From the NCBI GenBank assembly GCA_027625915.1, contig JANTQA010000032.1, positions 15,640,001 to 15,704,000 of the forward strand: DNA of 64,000 nucleotides. Direction: 5' to 3'. Below the pieces are notes generated by a model. That model worked only from the letters and a program-made list of their open reading frames with translations. It ran no database searches and was not told the origin of the DNA. The translations under genes were made by a program, and so were the position numbers. Each line of letters opens with the position of its first letter. The first letter of the stretch is position 1. Of this stretch, positions 1 to 13,220 are shown piece by piece. The stretch is from Anaeramoeba flamelloides (Eukaryota; Metamonada; Anaeramoebidae).

Positions 1-109
1 GTTTTACAACTTCAAACAAATTGTAAAAAAAAAAATATTTTTATATCAAATAAACCAAAAATTATTGTAAAAAGGATAACGATTTTTTCAAATAAATTTT
101 TGTTCGGAT

Positions 110-112
<3 letters not shown>

Positions 113-146
<34 letters not shown>
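113..146. repeat. Poly-A run, 34 bases
   Basis: Uninterrupted A run seen directly. Its exact length is likely to vary between individuals or between sequencing reads. Confidence 0.9.
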
Positions 147-150
<4 letters not shown>

Positions 151-414
151 ATTGGTAGTTTGTAACTTGAACAATTTTTGTGAAAAAGCTCCACGAATCA
201 CAAAATGCCGAAACCTTGAAAATTGAAAATTTATCACTTTTTGAGAAAAGTTACTTTGTTTTGAATTATTTTACAATCAAGAAAAAAAAATAATTCTGAT
301 TTTTCTTAAAATCAAAATTAGAATTCATTGAACACTATTGATAATAACAAAAAAAGAATCCGTCAGATACCCCCGAAAATTGTGTAAAATTGAAAATCAC
401 AATAAAAAAGTAAT

Positions 415-1095
415 ACCACGAATAAACACTTTTTGAACAACTTCTAAGAAACTCTAGTGCCAGTGTACTCAATTTAACGGTAAATTTGGAATTTTATTGA
501 AGAAAAAATTTTTTTCTGAAAATATAACATTCAAAAAATTTAGATTTTAGGGAATAGAATAGTATTCAACCCATTTTGTGTGAAAGTAATTGGTATCTTA
601 GATGACTAACATTTCTGATCACTTTAAAATGGTATTAACTAAATGAGAGAAAATGTATTTGTAATGAAAATTTCTAATTGTGTATCATTACCCATAATTG
701 TGAAATCTTAAATACAATCCAAAAATAACCGAGTAATATCTACATCGTAAAATACACACCCATATCCTACATAAGGTGACCCAAGCCAAACCTTATTTAA
801 CTTCGCATTCCATAAAAGAAATTGGTTTAACCAAAACATATGAACACAGACCATACCGAAACCAAACTAACACAACCCATACCAATCTCCTGGCATACCT
901 ATACACTTACCCTAATAAGTGCACAACAATTACTCAAATATTACTCAAAAGGTAGCAACAACTCTTTAGAGGGGTTTAATATAGAAAATTCAAAAATATA
1001 TTTTGTCTGAAAGTAAAATTGTTATTTTACCGTTAAACTGAGTACATTGACACTTGAGTTTCTTAGAAGTTGTACAAAAAGTGTTTATTCGTGGT
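415..1095. mobile_element. Inverted-repeat element, 681 bp (MITE-like)
   Basis: The two ends are inverted copies of each other over about 70 bases. The left end starts ACCACGAATAAACACTTTTT, and the right end is its near-perfect reverse complement ending GTTTATTCGTGGT. The interior is non-coding and slightly richer in G+C than its surroundings. No transposase frame is present, so it would be a non-autonomous DNA transposon. A target duplication cannot be called cleanly: a TA lies close to both ends but is not symmetric. Confidence 0.75.
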
Positions 1096-1159
1096 TAAAA
1101 AATTTTCAGGTATTTTCAGGAATATTTCAAACACATACAAAAAAAAGAAAAATTATCAT

Positions 1160-2137
1160 AAAAATGCAATGTATTTTTTTTTAAACTCAAACTTTTTATT
1201 TGTAAAAATTGTAAGTATATAATTCCTCATAACTACTGATAAGAAAGCGAGTGTTTCTCTCAAAAGTATAAGATAGTACTGTAGCCACTGTGGAAAGATT
1301 TTGGGAAATCATTAGGTATTTAGGTAAAGTTTTCAAAATTTTCTGATCTTCTAATTTTCAATTCAATTTGAGGTAAAATAAGAAGCATTTTACGAATAAA
1401 TTCGACTTTAAAAATGATATTTAAAGTTTTTTTCGAAGAGTTTAACCAATTTTTTTGCGACATTTTTAAATCTCATAAATCCCAAAAGATCGCCACGCTC
1501 AGGGATTTACGACATTGGAAAATTAATTTGGTTCAAGTAACCCAATTTTTTGATCAATAGACTATAATGAAAAAAGTCTATCAATTATTCCTTATTGGTT
1601 GGAAATCGAATAAATTCTCTTTCTTTGTTTAAAAACAATACCGAAAACCAAACAACGTTTTTCGTTTTGGCTCGATTGAAATCAATATCATTTTTAAAAA
1701 ATAAAAAAGCGTTTGGTCTCTTTTTTTCTTTGAAAAAAAGAGAGAAGAAATCATTTTTAGAAGAATTTCAAAATGAGAAAAAAACACAATTACAAAATTA
1801 AAAAAATTAAAAAAAAAAAAAACATTTTTTTTTTAATATGTCAAATCAAGAATTTTTAGAGGAATACCCAAAATCAGTTACTGTTAAGTACACATAACAG
1901 ATGCCGGGTTTTATGTTTGATCGCCTTCAGATGTTTCTTAACAAGAATGGAATAAAAAGATCGATAGAGACTCGTTGAAAAGTTGGACGATCTAGTTTGT
2001 CTCTGTTGGATTTTAAACCAAGTTTTATACTCAATGGATGAAAATGGAAAATTTAACTTCAATGTTTTTCCAAAACTTCATTGGGAGGAGAAAAAGATCC
2101 TTTGAAAAACAAGTTATTCAAAGTACCATTAAAAAAT
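1160..2137 (+). repeat. Dispersed repeat K, copy A (~980 bp)
   Basis: Homologous over nearly its full length, in opposite orientation, to 27149-28130. Similarity is uneven. A core around 1955-2040 is almost identical between the copies, and another block at 1580-1800 is well conserved and open in one frame in both copies. No terminal inverted repeats and no recognisable protein domain were found, so the class is unknown. It may be a fragment of a larger element. Confidence 0.75.
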
Positions 2138-2689
2138 AACAAATTGGTTCTTACTTGTTTGTTTTTTTATTGTCTTTTTGTTGTGTAGAGTTAGATCCTT
2201 GAGTTTTCAAAAAATAAATATCATCTCATATTGTTTCATTTGTTCAAAAACCACCTGTTATAATTCCTCGTTTTGGATCCACCTCCACTCTCAAAATAAT
2301 GTTATCATTCAATTTTAATAAAATTATATATATATATATAATATCTTTTTTTCCAATTAAGTTAAAAAATACTTTTTATTTATTTTTCTATTAAAGGAAA
2401 AATAGGAAGTTTATTTCTCTTAAAATAACATAAAGAACCAAATCACTTTAAAAAACTTTATCAGATTTAAAATAACCTTTAAACACATCACCTAATAATA
2501 CACTATTGACTAAGAAATTGTTTAGACTGATACCAAGAGCGGTATTTCATGATATTTTCACAAGTTCTACATTTTCACTCCCAAAAGAAATATAATCTTC
2601 ATAAAACTTGTTTTTTTTATTTAAATTATTATAAATTAATTTCTAATTTGTTTCATAATTCATAAATAAAAAAACTAACAAATAAACTC

Positions 2690-2792
2690 ACATATATACA
2701 AACACGTATAACAAACAAACAAACAAAACAAAAAAAAAAAAACAAAACAAACAAATAAATAATAGGAACAAATCTGTAAATCAAAACCAACA
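2690..2792 (+). promoter_or_regulatory. A/C-rich leader ahead of coiled-coil gene
   Basis: The roughly 100 bases before the start codon are almost pure A and C on the coding strand, with repeated CAAA/ACAA units and hardly any T. A similar leader precedes the small membrane-protein gene at 45505-45561. Such T-poor leaders fit a transcribed, unstructured 5' untranslated region. The transcription start is not visible. Confidence 0.4.
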
Positions 2793-5700
2793 ATGAAAAG
2801 TTATCAATTATTAAATGAATTATATAAAAAATATAATTTAACACTTGAAAAGGAATTAAAAAACAAAAACCAGCAACTTTCACAAAAAAAAAAACCAAAT
2901 GAAACTGATTCAAAAAATTCAAAAAAACAAAACCAGGAAATTATTCAAATGAGAAAAGTGAATAGGCAATTAATTGAAAAATTTCAAAAACAACATGAAG
3001 ATTATAAAGAAATTATACAAAAACAAGAAGATCTCAAAAAAGAAAATTCCGTTTTGTTAAATAAAAGCAACAACTTGAATAATAAAAACGAAAATTTAGA
3101 CAAAGTAAATAAGGAATTAAATGGAGATAATGAGCAATTAAAGAAGACACTTAATGAATTAAATAAAACAAACAGTGAATTAAATAATAAAAACGAAAAT
3201 TTAAATAAATCAAATCAAGAATATAATGAAGAAAAAGAAAATTTAAATAAAACAAATATAGAATTACAAAAAATCAATAAAGAATTACATTTACATCAAG
3301 AAGAAAAAATTAATATTATTCAAAAAATAAAAAAAGAAAAAGAAGATCAAGAGAATGAAAATAAAAAACTCAAAGAACAAAATCAACATTTAACCAATGA
3401 AAATGAAAAAAAAGAAAAAGAAAACGAAAATTTAAAAACAAAAAACCAACACTTAATGGAAGAAAAGGAAAAAGAAATAGTAAAATTACAAGAAAAAAAC
3501 CAGAATTTAATGAAAGAAAACGAGAATTTAATGAAAAAAAATGAGGAAATAATTAAAAAATTAAACGAATTCCAGGAAAATAAAAATCAAAATAATGATA
3601 ATATTGAAGAAAAAAATCAACATTTAATAAAAGAAAATCATGAAATGAGTCTTAAATTAAATGAATTAGCAAAAGAAAATGAAAAATTAAAAAAATCCGA
3701 AACTAAGAGTAGAGATGAAATATTACATCTTCAAACACAACTTGAATCAGAAAAGCAAAGCAGTATTGAGATCAAAAAAGAAAATAAAGAATTGAATGAA
3801 AAAATTGAAAGATATTTAAAATCAACAGCCGAATTAAAAAAAAAATTCGAAGAATTAGTTAACAAACATCAAACTGAGAAAAGTAACAATAAAAAGCTTG
3901 TTGAATTAAATAAAAAACTTGAAAGTGAGATCTCTAAAATTGATAATGGATCGCATATTGAAAAAACTGAAAAAATGGGTATTCTTATTAAGAAATTAAC
4001 AAAGGAAATTGAAAAAAAAAATGAACAACTTACTGAATTAAAAACAGAAAATAAAAAAAGCATTGAACAATTACAAGAAAAAGAAGATCAGATTGATGAA
4101 TATAAATTAAAAATTGAAAGACTTGATTTTGAAAATATTGAATATCAACAAAAAGCAGAAAATAATGTAAATTTGAAGAATAATAATGATGGTTTAATAA
4201 AAGAAAATGAGAAATTAAAATTGGACCAAATAGAAAAAAACAAAGAAATTAATAATTTAAAAAAAGTTATTACAAATAAAGAAAATATATTTAAAGAGAA
4301 AGAAAAAAACTACAAAGAATCAACAGAGCAATTAACACAGGAAAATATAAAATTAACAAAAACACTTACTAACAAAGATAACCAAACGAATAAATTTAAA
4401 ATTTTGATTGATAAACTTATCAAAAAACAAGAAGATCAGAAATTATCAAATAATAAACTAAAAAAAGAAAATGAACAACTTAAAAATAAAAACAAAAATA
4501 TTAATGAAGATTATAATAAAGAAAAAAAAGAAAAATTAATTTTAACAGAAAATATTGAAAAAATGGAATTACAATTAAACAATTCTAAAAATGATAAAAA
4601 TGATTTAAAATCACAAATTAATAAATTAATTATATTGAAAAAAGAAAAAGACAATTTAACAATAAAAAATAAAAAAATTGAAGATGATAAAGAAAAAGCA
4701 ATCCAAGATTTAGAAAAAAATAAAAAGGAATTAAATGATTTGAAAGAAAAGAGTGATAAATTTGAAAAACAAAACCAAACATTTTCTGAAGATATTGAAA
4801 ATTTGAAAATCAAAAATCAAAAATTAATTAAAGAAAAAGAAGAAATTAAAAAAAATGAAACAAATTTGACAAAGAAAAATCAAGAAATTCAAAAAGAAAA
4901 TAATTCATTAAATGAAAACATTATAAATTTTAATAAGGAAAAAGATAATTTAATGAAAGCAAATAATCAAATTGAAAAAGATAAAGATAAAGCAATTAAA
5001 GAATTAGAAATAATCAATAAAGAATTTGAAACAATAGATAAAGAATTAAACAATTTGAAAGAAAAAAATGATCAAATTGAAAAAAAAAATCAAAATTTTT
5101 CTGAAAATAATAAAAATTTGAAAATCAAAAATCAAAAATTAATTAAAGAAAAAGAAGAAATTAAAAAAAATGAAACAAATTTAACAAAGAAAAATGAAGA
5201 AATTCAAAAAGAAAATAATTCATTAAATGAAAAAATCATAAATTTTAATAAGGAAAAAGATAATTTAATGAAAAAAAAAAAAAAATTGAAAATGAGAAAG
5301 AAAAAAGCTATTAAGGATTTAACAAAAAAAAACAGTGAAATAAATAATATTAAAAAATTAAAAATTGAAATTGAAAAAAACCATCAAATACTTATCAAGA
5401 ATAATAATATTATTAAAGATAAAAATCAAACTTTAATAAAAGAAAATGAAAAAAATAAAATAAAAATCAAAGAAAATGAAATAGAAATAAAAAAATTGAA
5501 AAACAATGGAATTGAAAACAAAAGAAAAATCAATAAATTAAATGAAAATAAAGAAAGTTTAGAAAAAATTAATCTTGAAATTAAAAATGAAAATAAAAAA
5601 TATTTACAAAATATAAAAGAAATTGTAACAGAAAAAACAACAATAGAAAAGGAAATTGAGAATAATAAAAAAACAATTTTAGAATTTAAGGAAAAAAATG

Positions 5701-8700
5701 AAAAATTAAATAAAGATAATCAAATTATTGAAAGAAAGAACGGAAATTTAAAAATGGATAATGAACAATTAACAAAGAATAATAATGAAATTAAATCAAA
5801 ACAAAAAAATACAATGGAAGAAATGAGGAAAATTAAACAAGAAAATAAAACTTTAAAAGAACATAATATTGTGTTAACAAAAAACAATGAAAATATCAAA
5901 AATAAAAATTTGACAATAAACAAAGAAAACAATGAATTAAAAAGAAACATTGAATTAAAAAACAATAAAATCAATGAATTAAATGTGAAATTAAATAATA
6001 ACCAAAAGAAATTAGAAGAAAATGGAAAAATAATTGAATCAAATAAAAAAGAAATCTCAAAATTAAAGAAATTAGATATAAGATCAAAGGAAAATATTAA
6101 AAAATTAATTGAACAAAATAAAAAAATTAAAGAAAAAAGAAGCAATATTGAAAAAGAAAAGGAGACCATTTTTAACAAATATCAAAGTTCATTAAAAGAA
6201 AAAGAACAATTGCTCAAAAAAAACCATGAATTAAAATTAAATGAAGAGAAATTAAAAAATAGTAATATAGAAATCGAAAAGCAATTAGATAATAACAAAA
6301 AATCACTTTTAGAATTTAAAGAAAAAAATGAAAAATTAAATAAAGATAACCAAATTATAAAAAGACGAAATGGAACTTTAACAAAGGATAATGAACAATT
6401 AACACAAAATAACAATGAAATTAAAACAAAGCAAAAAAAAACACTGGAAAAATTGGAAAAACATAAAAAAGAAAACAACACTTTAAAAGAAAATAAAATT
6501 GAATTAGAAAACAATAACAAAAATTTAAAAAATCAAAATTTACAAATGATTATGAAAAATAATGAATTTAAAAGAACCATTGAAGAAAATAATGAAAAAA
6601 TGGAAAAATTCAATGAAAATAAAATAAAAACAAAAAAGAAAATAAATAATTTGATTAAAGAAAATGAAAACCTGAATGAAAAAAATGAAGAATTTATAAC
6701 AAATAATTCAAAAATAATGAATGAACTTTTTGAAATACAAAAAAAAAATCAAAAAGTTGAAGAAGAAAAAATGGAAATAAAAAATGAAATTGCAATTATA
6801 AATATTGAAAAAGATAATTTTAAAAAAAAAAATAAACAATTTGAAAAGGAAATTGATAATTTAGAAACGAATGAAAAAAAATTAAAAGAAAATATTGAAA
6901 GATTAGATAAAGATAAAAAAAATCTTGAAATGGAATATAAAACTGTAAAATCAAATCAAGAAAAAACAATAAGAATCTTGGAAGAAATGAAAAACAATTT
7001 GGAAAAATTAAATAACAAAAACAAACAATTGAAAGAAAAAAAAAATAAATTGATGGAAACAAATGAAAAAATAAAAATTGATAATCAGAAATTAAATAAA
7101 AAAAATGATAAACATATTCAAAATCAAAAACAAACAATCACAATTTTAGAAAAAATAAAAAACAGAAATTGCAAATAATGAAAAAACTATTGAACAATTA
7201 AATAAAGAATTAAAAAATATTAAAGATGAAAAAAATAATTTGGAAAAAAATCTAAATGAATTAAATGAAGAAAACAATAAATACAAAAACGAACAAAAAA
7301 AAATATTTGGACTTTTAGAAACAATGAAAAATGAAATTGAAAAATTAAATGAAAAAAATAATAAATTGAAATCAAAAAACACTAAACTTTTAGAAAATGA
7401 TCAAAAAGAAAACCAAAATAATTTACAAAATATTTTGGAAAATGTTAACAATTTAAAAGAAGAGAATTTAGAATTGGAAAAGGAAATCGAAAATTTACAT
7501 CAAATTGTTGACCAAGTTTCTAAAGAAAGAGATGAACTTTCTGAAAAAAAAAATGAAATCGATGATATCACCTTCCAAATGAAGGGACATTTCGAAAATA
7601 TTTCAAATGAAAATGAAGAACTAATTGAAAATGAAAATAACTTTATCAAAGAAACAAAACATTTACAAAATTTACTTGATCTAGAAAAAAAGAAAAACAA
7701 AGAGTTACAAACAAAATTAAAAAAATTTAATAAAGGAAAAGAAAATGAAATAACAATAAACTCTAAACCAGAATACCAACATTCAAGCAAAAAGAAATCA
7801 AGGAAATCAAGGAAAGGAAAAGAAACAGATGAATCTGATGAATCGGAAGAAGAATTAAAATATATAAAAGGAAAGAGAAATGAAAAACAAACCAAAAAAA
7901 AAAAAAAAGAAAAAGAAAAAGAAATAAAAATAAATTCCAAACCTAAATATCAACACTCAAATAAAAGAAAATCAAAAAAATAAAAATAAATATACAGAAT
8001 CAGAAGAATCAGATGAATCAGATGAATATTCCCATAATAAAAATAAAAATCAAAGAGAATTAAAACAGAATAATAAAAGAAAGAGAAAAAATATTGATAT
8101 TGATATTGAAAAAGAAAAAGAGAAGAGAAAGAGAGAAGGAGGAATAAATAGAAATAGAAAAGAAAATGTTATCCACAAAGATAATTTCTTCAATGAAGAA
8201 TTAAAAAAATCAAAAATTAAAATAATTCAAGAAAAAACAAGAATTAATTAAAAAATTAAAAAAAATGATCAACAAACAAAAAGAATCTGAAAATTTAATT
8301 GAAAATTTAAATGTTGAGATATCTCAATTAACAATTAAAAATAATGATTTAACAAACAAAAATGAACGAAGGATGGATTTATTAAAAAAGGCAAAAAAAG
8401 AATTGAATGATACTTCTAAATTTTTACAGCACAGTCAAAAAACAAAACAACAAATTGTGGAAGAAAATCAAGAATTATATAATCAAATAAGTTTACTTGA
8501 AACAGTAATGAATAAATTTAAACTAATTTCTAATAATAAAAACAAGAAAAAATTTATTAAGACTAATAAACACAATAAATTTGATGGTGGCAGTGATGGT
8601 CATGATAACGATAGCTCTTATTCTGAATCTGAATCTGAACCAGAAAATGATTTTAATTTTAATAAAAGAAATTCTCAATCAAAAATGATCAATAATTTAA

Positions 8701-9563
8701 CAAACAAAAATAAAAATTTAAATCAGGAATTAAAAGAATTACACAAAAATTCACAAATTTTATTTGAACAAAACCAAGAACAGAAGCAATTGCTTTTCAA
8801 AACAATTGAAGATCTTGAAAAAACCATTCAAAAAAATGAAAATTTAGAATATCAAATAACTGATTTAAAAAATACCATTTCAGATTTAAAAAATGAAAGC
8901 AAAAACCATAATTTGAAAAATTTAAAAAATATTAAAAAAATCAAACAAAAAGAAAATCAAAATTTCAAATTACAAAAAAATAATGAAAACCTTGAAATTA
9001 ACTTAAATTCACAAATCAAACAAAATAATTTATTAAAATCTTTATTAGAAAAATTAAAAACAAAGAAAACAATTAATAAAAATAATATAAACAAAAATGA
9101 AAACGATTTTAATCATGTTGATTTTACTAAACATAATGATAATTCAAATTCTGATTCTAATTCTGATTCTAATTCTGAACTTGATCTTGATCAGGTTCCA
9201 TATGACTCTAATTCTGATTCTGATTCTGATTCTGATAATGAAACTGTTTCTAATTCAGATAGCTCTAACTCTGATCATGATGATAACGATTATGATACTA
9301 CTAACAAAAATCGAAATAATATCAACCAATATAATAATAACCAAATCTTTTTAACCAATTTTGAAGAAGTACCTCAAAATAATAATTCTTCAAAATATTT
9401 GAAACAAGAAAAAATTAATATTAATAAACCACAAAAAACTTTTTTAGAAAAACAAAAAAAAATTCTTCAACAAAATAGAAAAAATAGATTTGATTTTCAA
9501 CAAAAAATGTATGAATTAGAAAACAATTTAAATCAATTAGAAAATGAATTTATTCAAAATTAA
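2793..9563 (+). CDS. Giant coiled-coil protein (~2255 aa), three frame changes
   Basis: A filament-like protein made almost entirely of Lys, Glu, Asn, Leu and Ile heptads, with very few aromatic or Cys residues; no globular domain was recognised. It starts at 2793 and runs in three successive frames: 2793-7178, then about 7159-7983, then about 7934-8251, then from about 8250 to the TAA at 9561-9563. Coiled-coil sequence continues across each change, and each is cured by skipping one base. All three lie next to A runs. Late segments (from ~7760) are Ser/Asp/Glu-rich, with SDESE and SNSDSDSD runs separating shorter coils. Internal duplications span 105 and 210 residues. Function is unknown; a structural or tethering role is only inferred. 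It could be one gene with sequencing indels, one with programmed frameshifts, or a recently broken gene. Single-copy, no introns seen. Confidence 0.8.
4801..5275 (+). repeat. Tandem duplication inside coiled-coil gene (315-base period)
   Basis: The block starting at 4801 recurs at 5116 with only a handful of changes over about 155 bases. Both copies encode LKIKNQKLIKEKEEIKKNET. The period is 315 bases, or 105 residues, exactly 15 heptads. Confidence 0.85.
5662..6560 (+). repeat. Second duplication inside coiled-coil gene (630-base period)
   Basis: A block beginning near 5662 recurs at 6291-6560. Both copies encode LEFKEKNEKLNKDNQII and continue with a diverged but alignable stretch. The offset is 630 bases, or 210 residues (30 heptads), twice the spacing of the upstream duplication. 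Confidence 0.8.
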
Positions 9564-10003
9564 ATTCAGATATTTCATTATCTTTTTATTATAATTATTA
9601 TTATTTATTTTTTTATTATTTTTAATATTATATATTTTTTTAGTGTTCTTAATTATGAAGAACTGTGACCTTTTTCTCTAAAAAAAAAAAAATAAAATTA
9701 TTCTCTAAAAGTTTTTAATTTGATAAAAATCTCTCAAATATTTTAATAATTTATAAACTTATTCAAAAAAATAGGTAAATTTTCAAACTTATCTTGATTT
9801 GATTGATCATTTTATACAAAATACGTTTTTTTTTTTTCAAAACTTGAAATTTTGATAGAATTTTGGATTAATTCATTTTTTAACTTACAATACAAGCAAT
9901 ATACCAATTTTTATTTAAAAAACAGAACTTAAAATTGTAATTATTATAATTTTGGTAAATAAAAAGAAATGTGATAAAAATTAAATAACTTATATGTTTC
10001 ATA

Positions 10004-10583
10004 AAAGGTATTTCCAAAAAAGTGGGGAATTTTTTTTACATTTCATAAAAAATCATCTTTGTTTGAGGGTGTATTCATAAATTGTCATCTCGAATTAAGT
10101 TTAATATTAATACCGATTGAACAAATGTCAAAGGTATTTATTCAAATTATGTTATCAAATATTTCCAAAATTGAAAAAAAAAAATAGAACTTTTTTTTGG
10201 GGAAAACAATGTACTACCAATTTCAATAAAAAACTGGAAATATGGAAACAATACAAATTATTTTTTAAACAATGAAATACATTTATATATTTCCAATTTT
10301 ATTTGAAATTTTGTTGAGATTAAAAAAGTTATGAAAACGATTTTTTGGATCAAAAAGAAATACATAAACACCAATTTTAAACACTTAAAAATATCAGCTA
10401 AAATTGAGATCAGAAAAATTAATATCTTTTATTTATGTAATACAATATTAAGAAACAAATTGAATTATTATCAATAATTGATAAAGTGTAGTTAATAATT
10501 TTGTATGTTTAAATACAATTTTAAAGATTGAGTTTTAAAGATATATTTTAAAATAAAATTGCCCCGCTTTATTGGAAATAGCT
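10004..10583. mobile_element. TA-flanked MITE, family D, copy 1 (580 bp)
   Basis: The ends are imperfect inverted repeats of about 30 bases: left GGTATTTCCAAAAAAGTGGG, right the complement of GCTATTTCCAATAAAGCGGG. TA dinucleotides flank both sides (10002-10003 and 10584-10585), as expected for Tc1/mariner-type insertion. A second copy of the same length lies at 22652-23233, similar throughout. There is no coding capacity. Confidence 0.85.
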
Positions 10584-11084
10584 TATGTTAGAATAAATAA
10601 ATTTCAATCAAGAAATAAATAATAAAATCATCAGAAATTCAAAATATTTAAATGAAATAAAAAAAAAATTGATAATTACACAAATAATCAATTATTAAAT
10701 TGAGAAGCGAGAAATATCTTTGAGTTTTTGTAATATTTTTGTGTTTTGTTTGGGAATCAAGAGATTTTCGGAATTAAAAGAAGAATTAAAGAATACTTAG
10801 GTTAGGTTTTCCGGAGTTGAATGGAATCAAATAAAATCTAAAATTGTACTCTATTCATTTGAATTAGTTAAAACCAATTGGCAGACATATAAAAATTTAG
10901 TACTCAATATCTAATGAAAAAAAAAATAAATAAATTAAATTATAAAAAAGTCTATTTCTTATAGATAATATTAGAAAACCAAATAAAAGATTTAACAAGA
11001 AACCAGCTCACATACGCGAAAATGATTTCTTCATTTTTCAATGTTTTTTTTTTTTAAATTGTGATTATTTTATCAACAGCGATA

Positions 11085-11335
11085 CTTTTTTGGGTATGCT
11101 GACAAATACCAGAAAACTTGATAATATTCCAAGGTTTTATGTAAAATAATATTGTATTTAAAAAAGAAAGGATGTGATTTGGGGTCGATAAATCAAATGA
11201 TGAAATTGAAAATATTTTTTTTAAAAATCAATAAAACTAAATATCTTTATTGGTTGTTAAAATGGAGTTTGTTGTCATTTGAAATATAGGATATATTGCT
11301 CAAATTTCGTGGCATTTGTGGAAATACCCCAAAAG
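11085..11335. mobile_element. TA-flanked MITE, family F (251 bp)
   Basis: Inverted repeats of roughly 50 bases form the ends. The left end begins CTTTTTTGGGTATGCTGACA, and the right end is its near complement ending ATACCCCAAAAG. TA flanks both sides (11083-11084, 11336-11337). Only one copy was seen in the window. Confidence 0.75.
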
Positions 11336-13220
11336 TATCATTTTCGATGAAAATATCTATATCTTTATAAAAAAAAATAAAAAATTAAGAAATCTATATC
11401 ACACATGTTTTTAGGGTTCTTAATAATTAAAAATTGAAGATATATTTCAGTGAACGGATATTATAAATATTTTGGACTTGATAAAAAAACAAATTATTTA
11501 AAATTTATAATTAAAATTTCACAAATAAACTTTTTTTTAAAGTCCAACGATCCAATATTTTTTTTCAAATATCTATTGTTTTTAAATAATTTACATTTGA
11601 AGAATAAATTAAAAATTAAGAAGAATAATACACATCAAGGGGTAGTTTATATACCAGAAATAAAACTTAAAAATCAATTAATAGATTTTCTTAAAAATTG
11701 AAAAACTCGAATTCTCAGGAAATTATTGAAGAAAAACAAAAATTTTAATTTTGATATTCAATTGAAGATCTAAATAAAATTACATTAGAAATCAATATGA
11801 TTTTTTAAGAATCATTTTCTCTATTTCAATAACATTAGAATAACAAATTTTTACAAAGTGGCTACCAATCTTTAAATAAAAAAAAAATTAAATTTAATTA
11901 CATTTAAAAAAAAAAAAGTAAAAGAAAAAATAATCAAAATGTTGAAAAAGTGTGTAAAAATGATTCCAATTTTGAAATTTCCAAAATATTTTTTTTCTTA
12001 TATCTATTCAAACACTTTAACCACATGTACTTCACTCTAGTAACTTCACATCTTTGGCAAGAAACTTGATTATTTATCAAATTTTAAATTAATCCTACCA
12101 AGAATAATTCAGAAGATATCAAATAATAATTATAATAAATAAATAAATTCGAAGACAAAATATTAGCTTTTTATTAGCCACTAATTTGAATTATACAAAG
12201 TTTCTATGGTTAATTCTTAAAATTTTGAATAAAAAAATTGAACATTATTGGGATTTTTATTCGCAAATTCAAATTTTGTTTTTAGAAATAATTTGATTCT
12301 GGTATAATAGAATTAATTTTCTTCAATATAGAGAGTAGGGCTAAATCAAACAATAAAAAGGAAAATAAAAAAAGATAATTAAATTATTGGTAATCAAAAT
12401 CAATCTATTAACTCAATTAATTTTCTAATTTGTGAAAAACCCAAAAAAAAAAAAACCCATTTAAAAAAAATTTATTAAACAATTTTTATTATAATATTAT
12501 CAAGAAGATTTACATGGTATATTCCAATTGAATCCCTTATCACCTATTTTATTTGCTCATATTTCATATTTTCTTTTCAGTACAAATAATACCATTTGTA
12601 GACCATTATCAATTTTGTTTTAATCATTTAATCTGAAAGATAAATCGATATAATACTCAATCAGATGAACAATTAGTTTTTGTTTGATAAAAAATTAAAA
12701 CAATTTGGATTCAATTTTATCAAAGAAAAAACAGTTCTTTAATCAGATTTTAAAAATTTGAATTTTAAAAAAATTGATAATTTTTAATTTTGCTTAATTT
12801 AAACACTTAAAATTGTAGGGGGGGTAAAAACATAAAAAATAATGAAATAAAAAGCACTTTGGAGAATTTTATTTTTTTTTGTCTAAATAAAAAATGAAAA
12901 AAGTAAAAACAAATACAAAAAAATGAAATACAAATCTACATTTTCTCAAAACCTCACTCCTGTTCCAAATTTCATAAATAACAAAATGTTAATAAAATTA
13001 ATCTTCAAAGAATCAATAAAAATATATTCAAAACTAGAAGTGGTGTGTTTGAGAACAAAAAACTTATAAATCGGCATTTTTTTTTTTTTTTTTTGGAATT
13101 TTAGTGTTATTATAAAAAATCAATAGCACTTATCCCTACAAACAAATTAATTTTTCATTGATGCAGAAATCTGAATATTTTGAGATACTGTTATTTGGAG
13201 AATAAATGGGATAATCCCCG

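Larger units (their letters stand above)
1..2792. other. Gene-free 5' part of window
   Basis: No coding exon could be supported here. Short open frames occur but are typical chance frames or lie in repeats. The stretch holds a 34-base poly-A run (113-146), an inverted-repeat element (415-1095), the first copy of a ~1 kb dispersed repeat (1160-2137), a short AT microsatellite near 2325-2342, and an A/C-rich leader directly ahead of the coiled-coil gene. Confidence 0.7.

Noticed and set aside
7173-7178. Euplotes-type programmed +1 frameshift as the explanation for the coiled-coil breaks
   Set aside because: The third break is AAT-TAA, no other gene in the window shows shifts, chromosome organisation is unlike a ciliate macronucleus, and A-run errors are simpler. 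Kept as a testable alternative only.
9097-9354. 85-codon frame rich in Leu/Ile
   Set aside because: Frame-shifted reading of the Ser/Asp/Asn repeat of the coiled-coil gene.
11450-11701. 83-codon open frame beginning after a possible TTTCAG acceptor
   Set aside because: No ATG start, no partner exon, no recognisable domain, and its composition is like the surrounding non-coding DNA.
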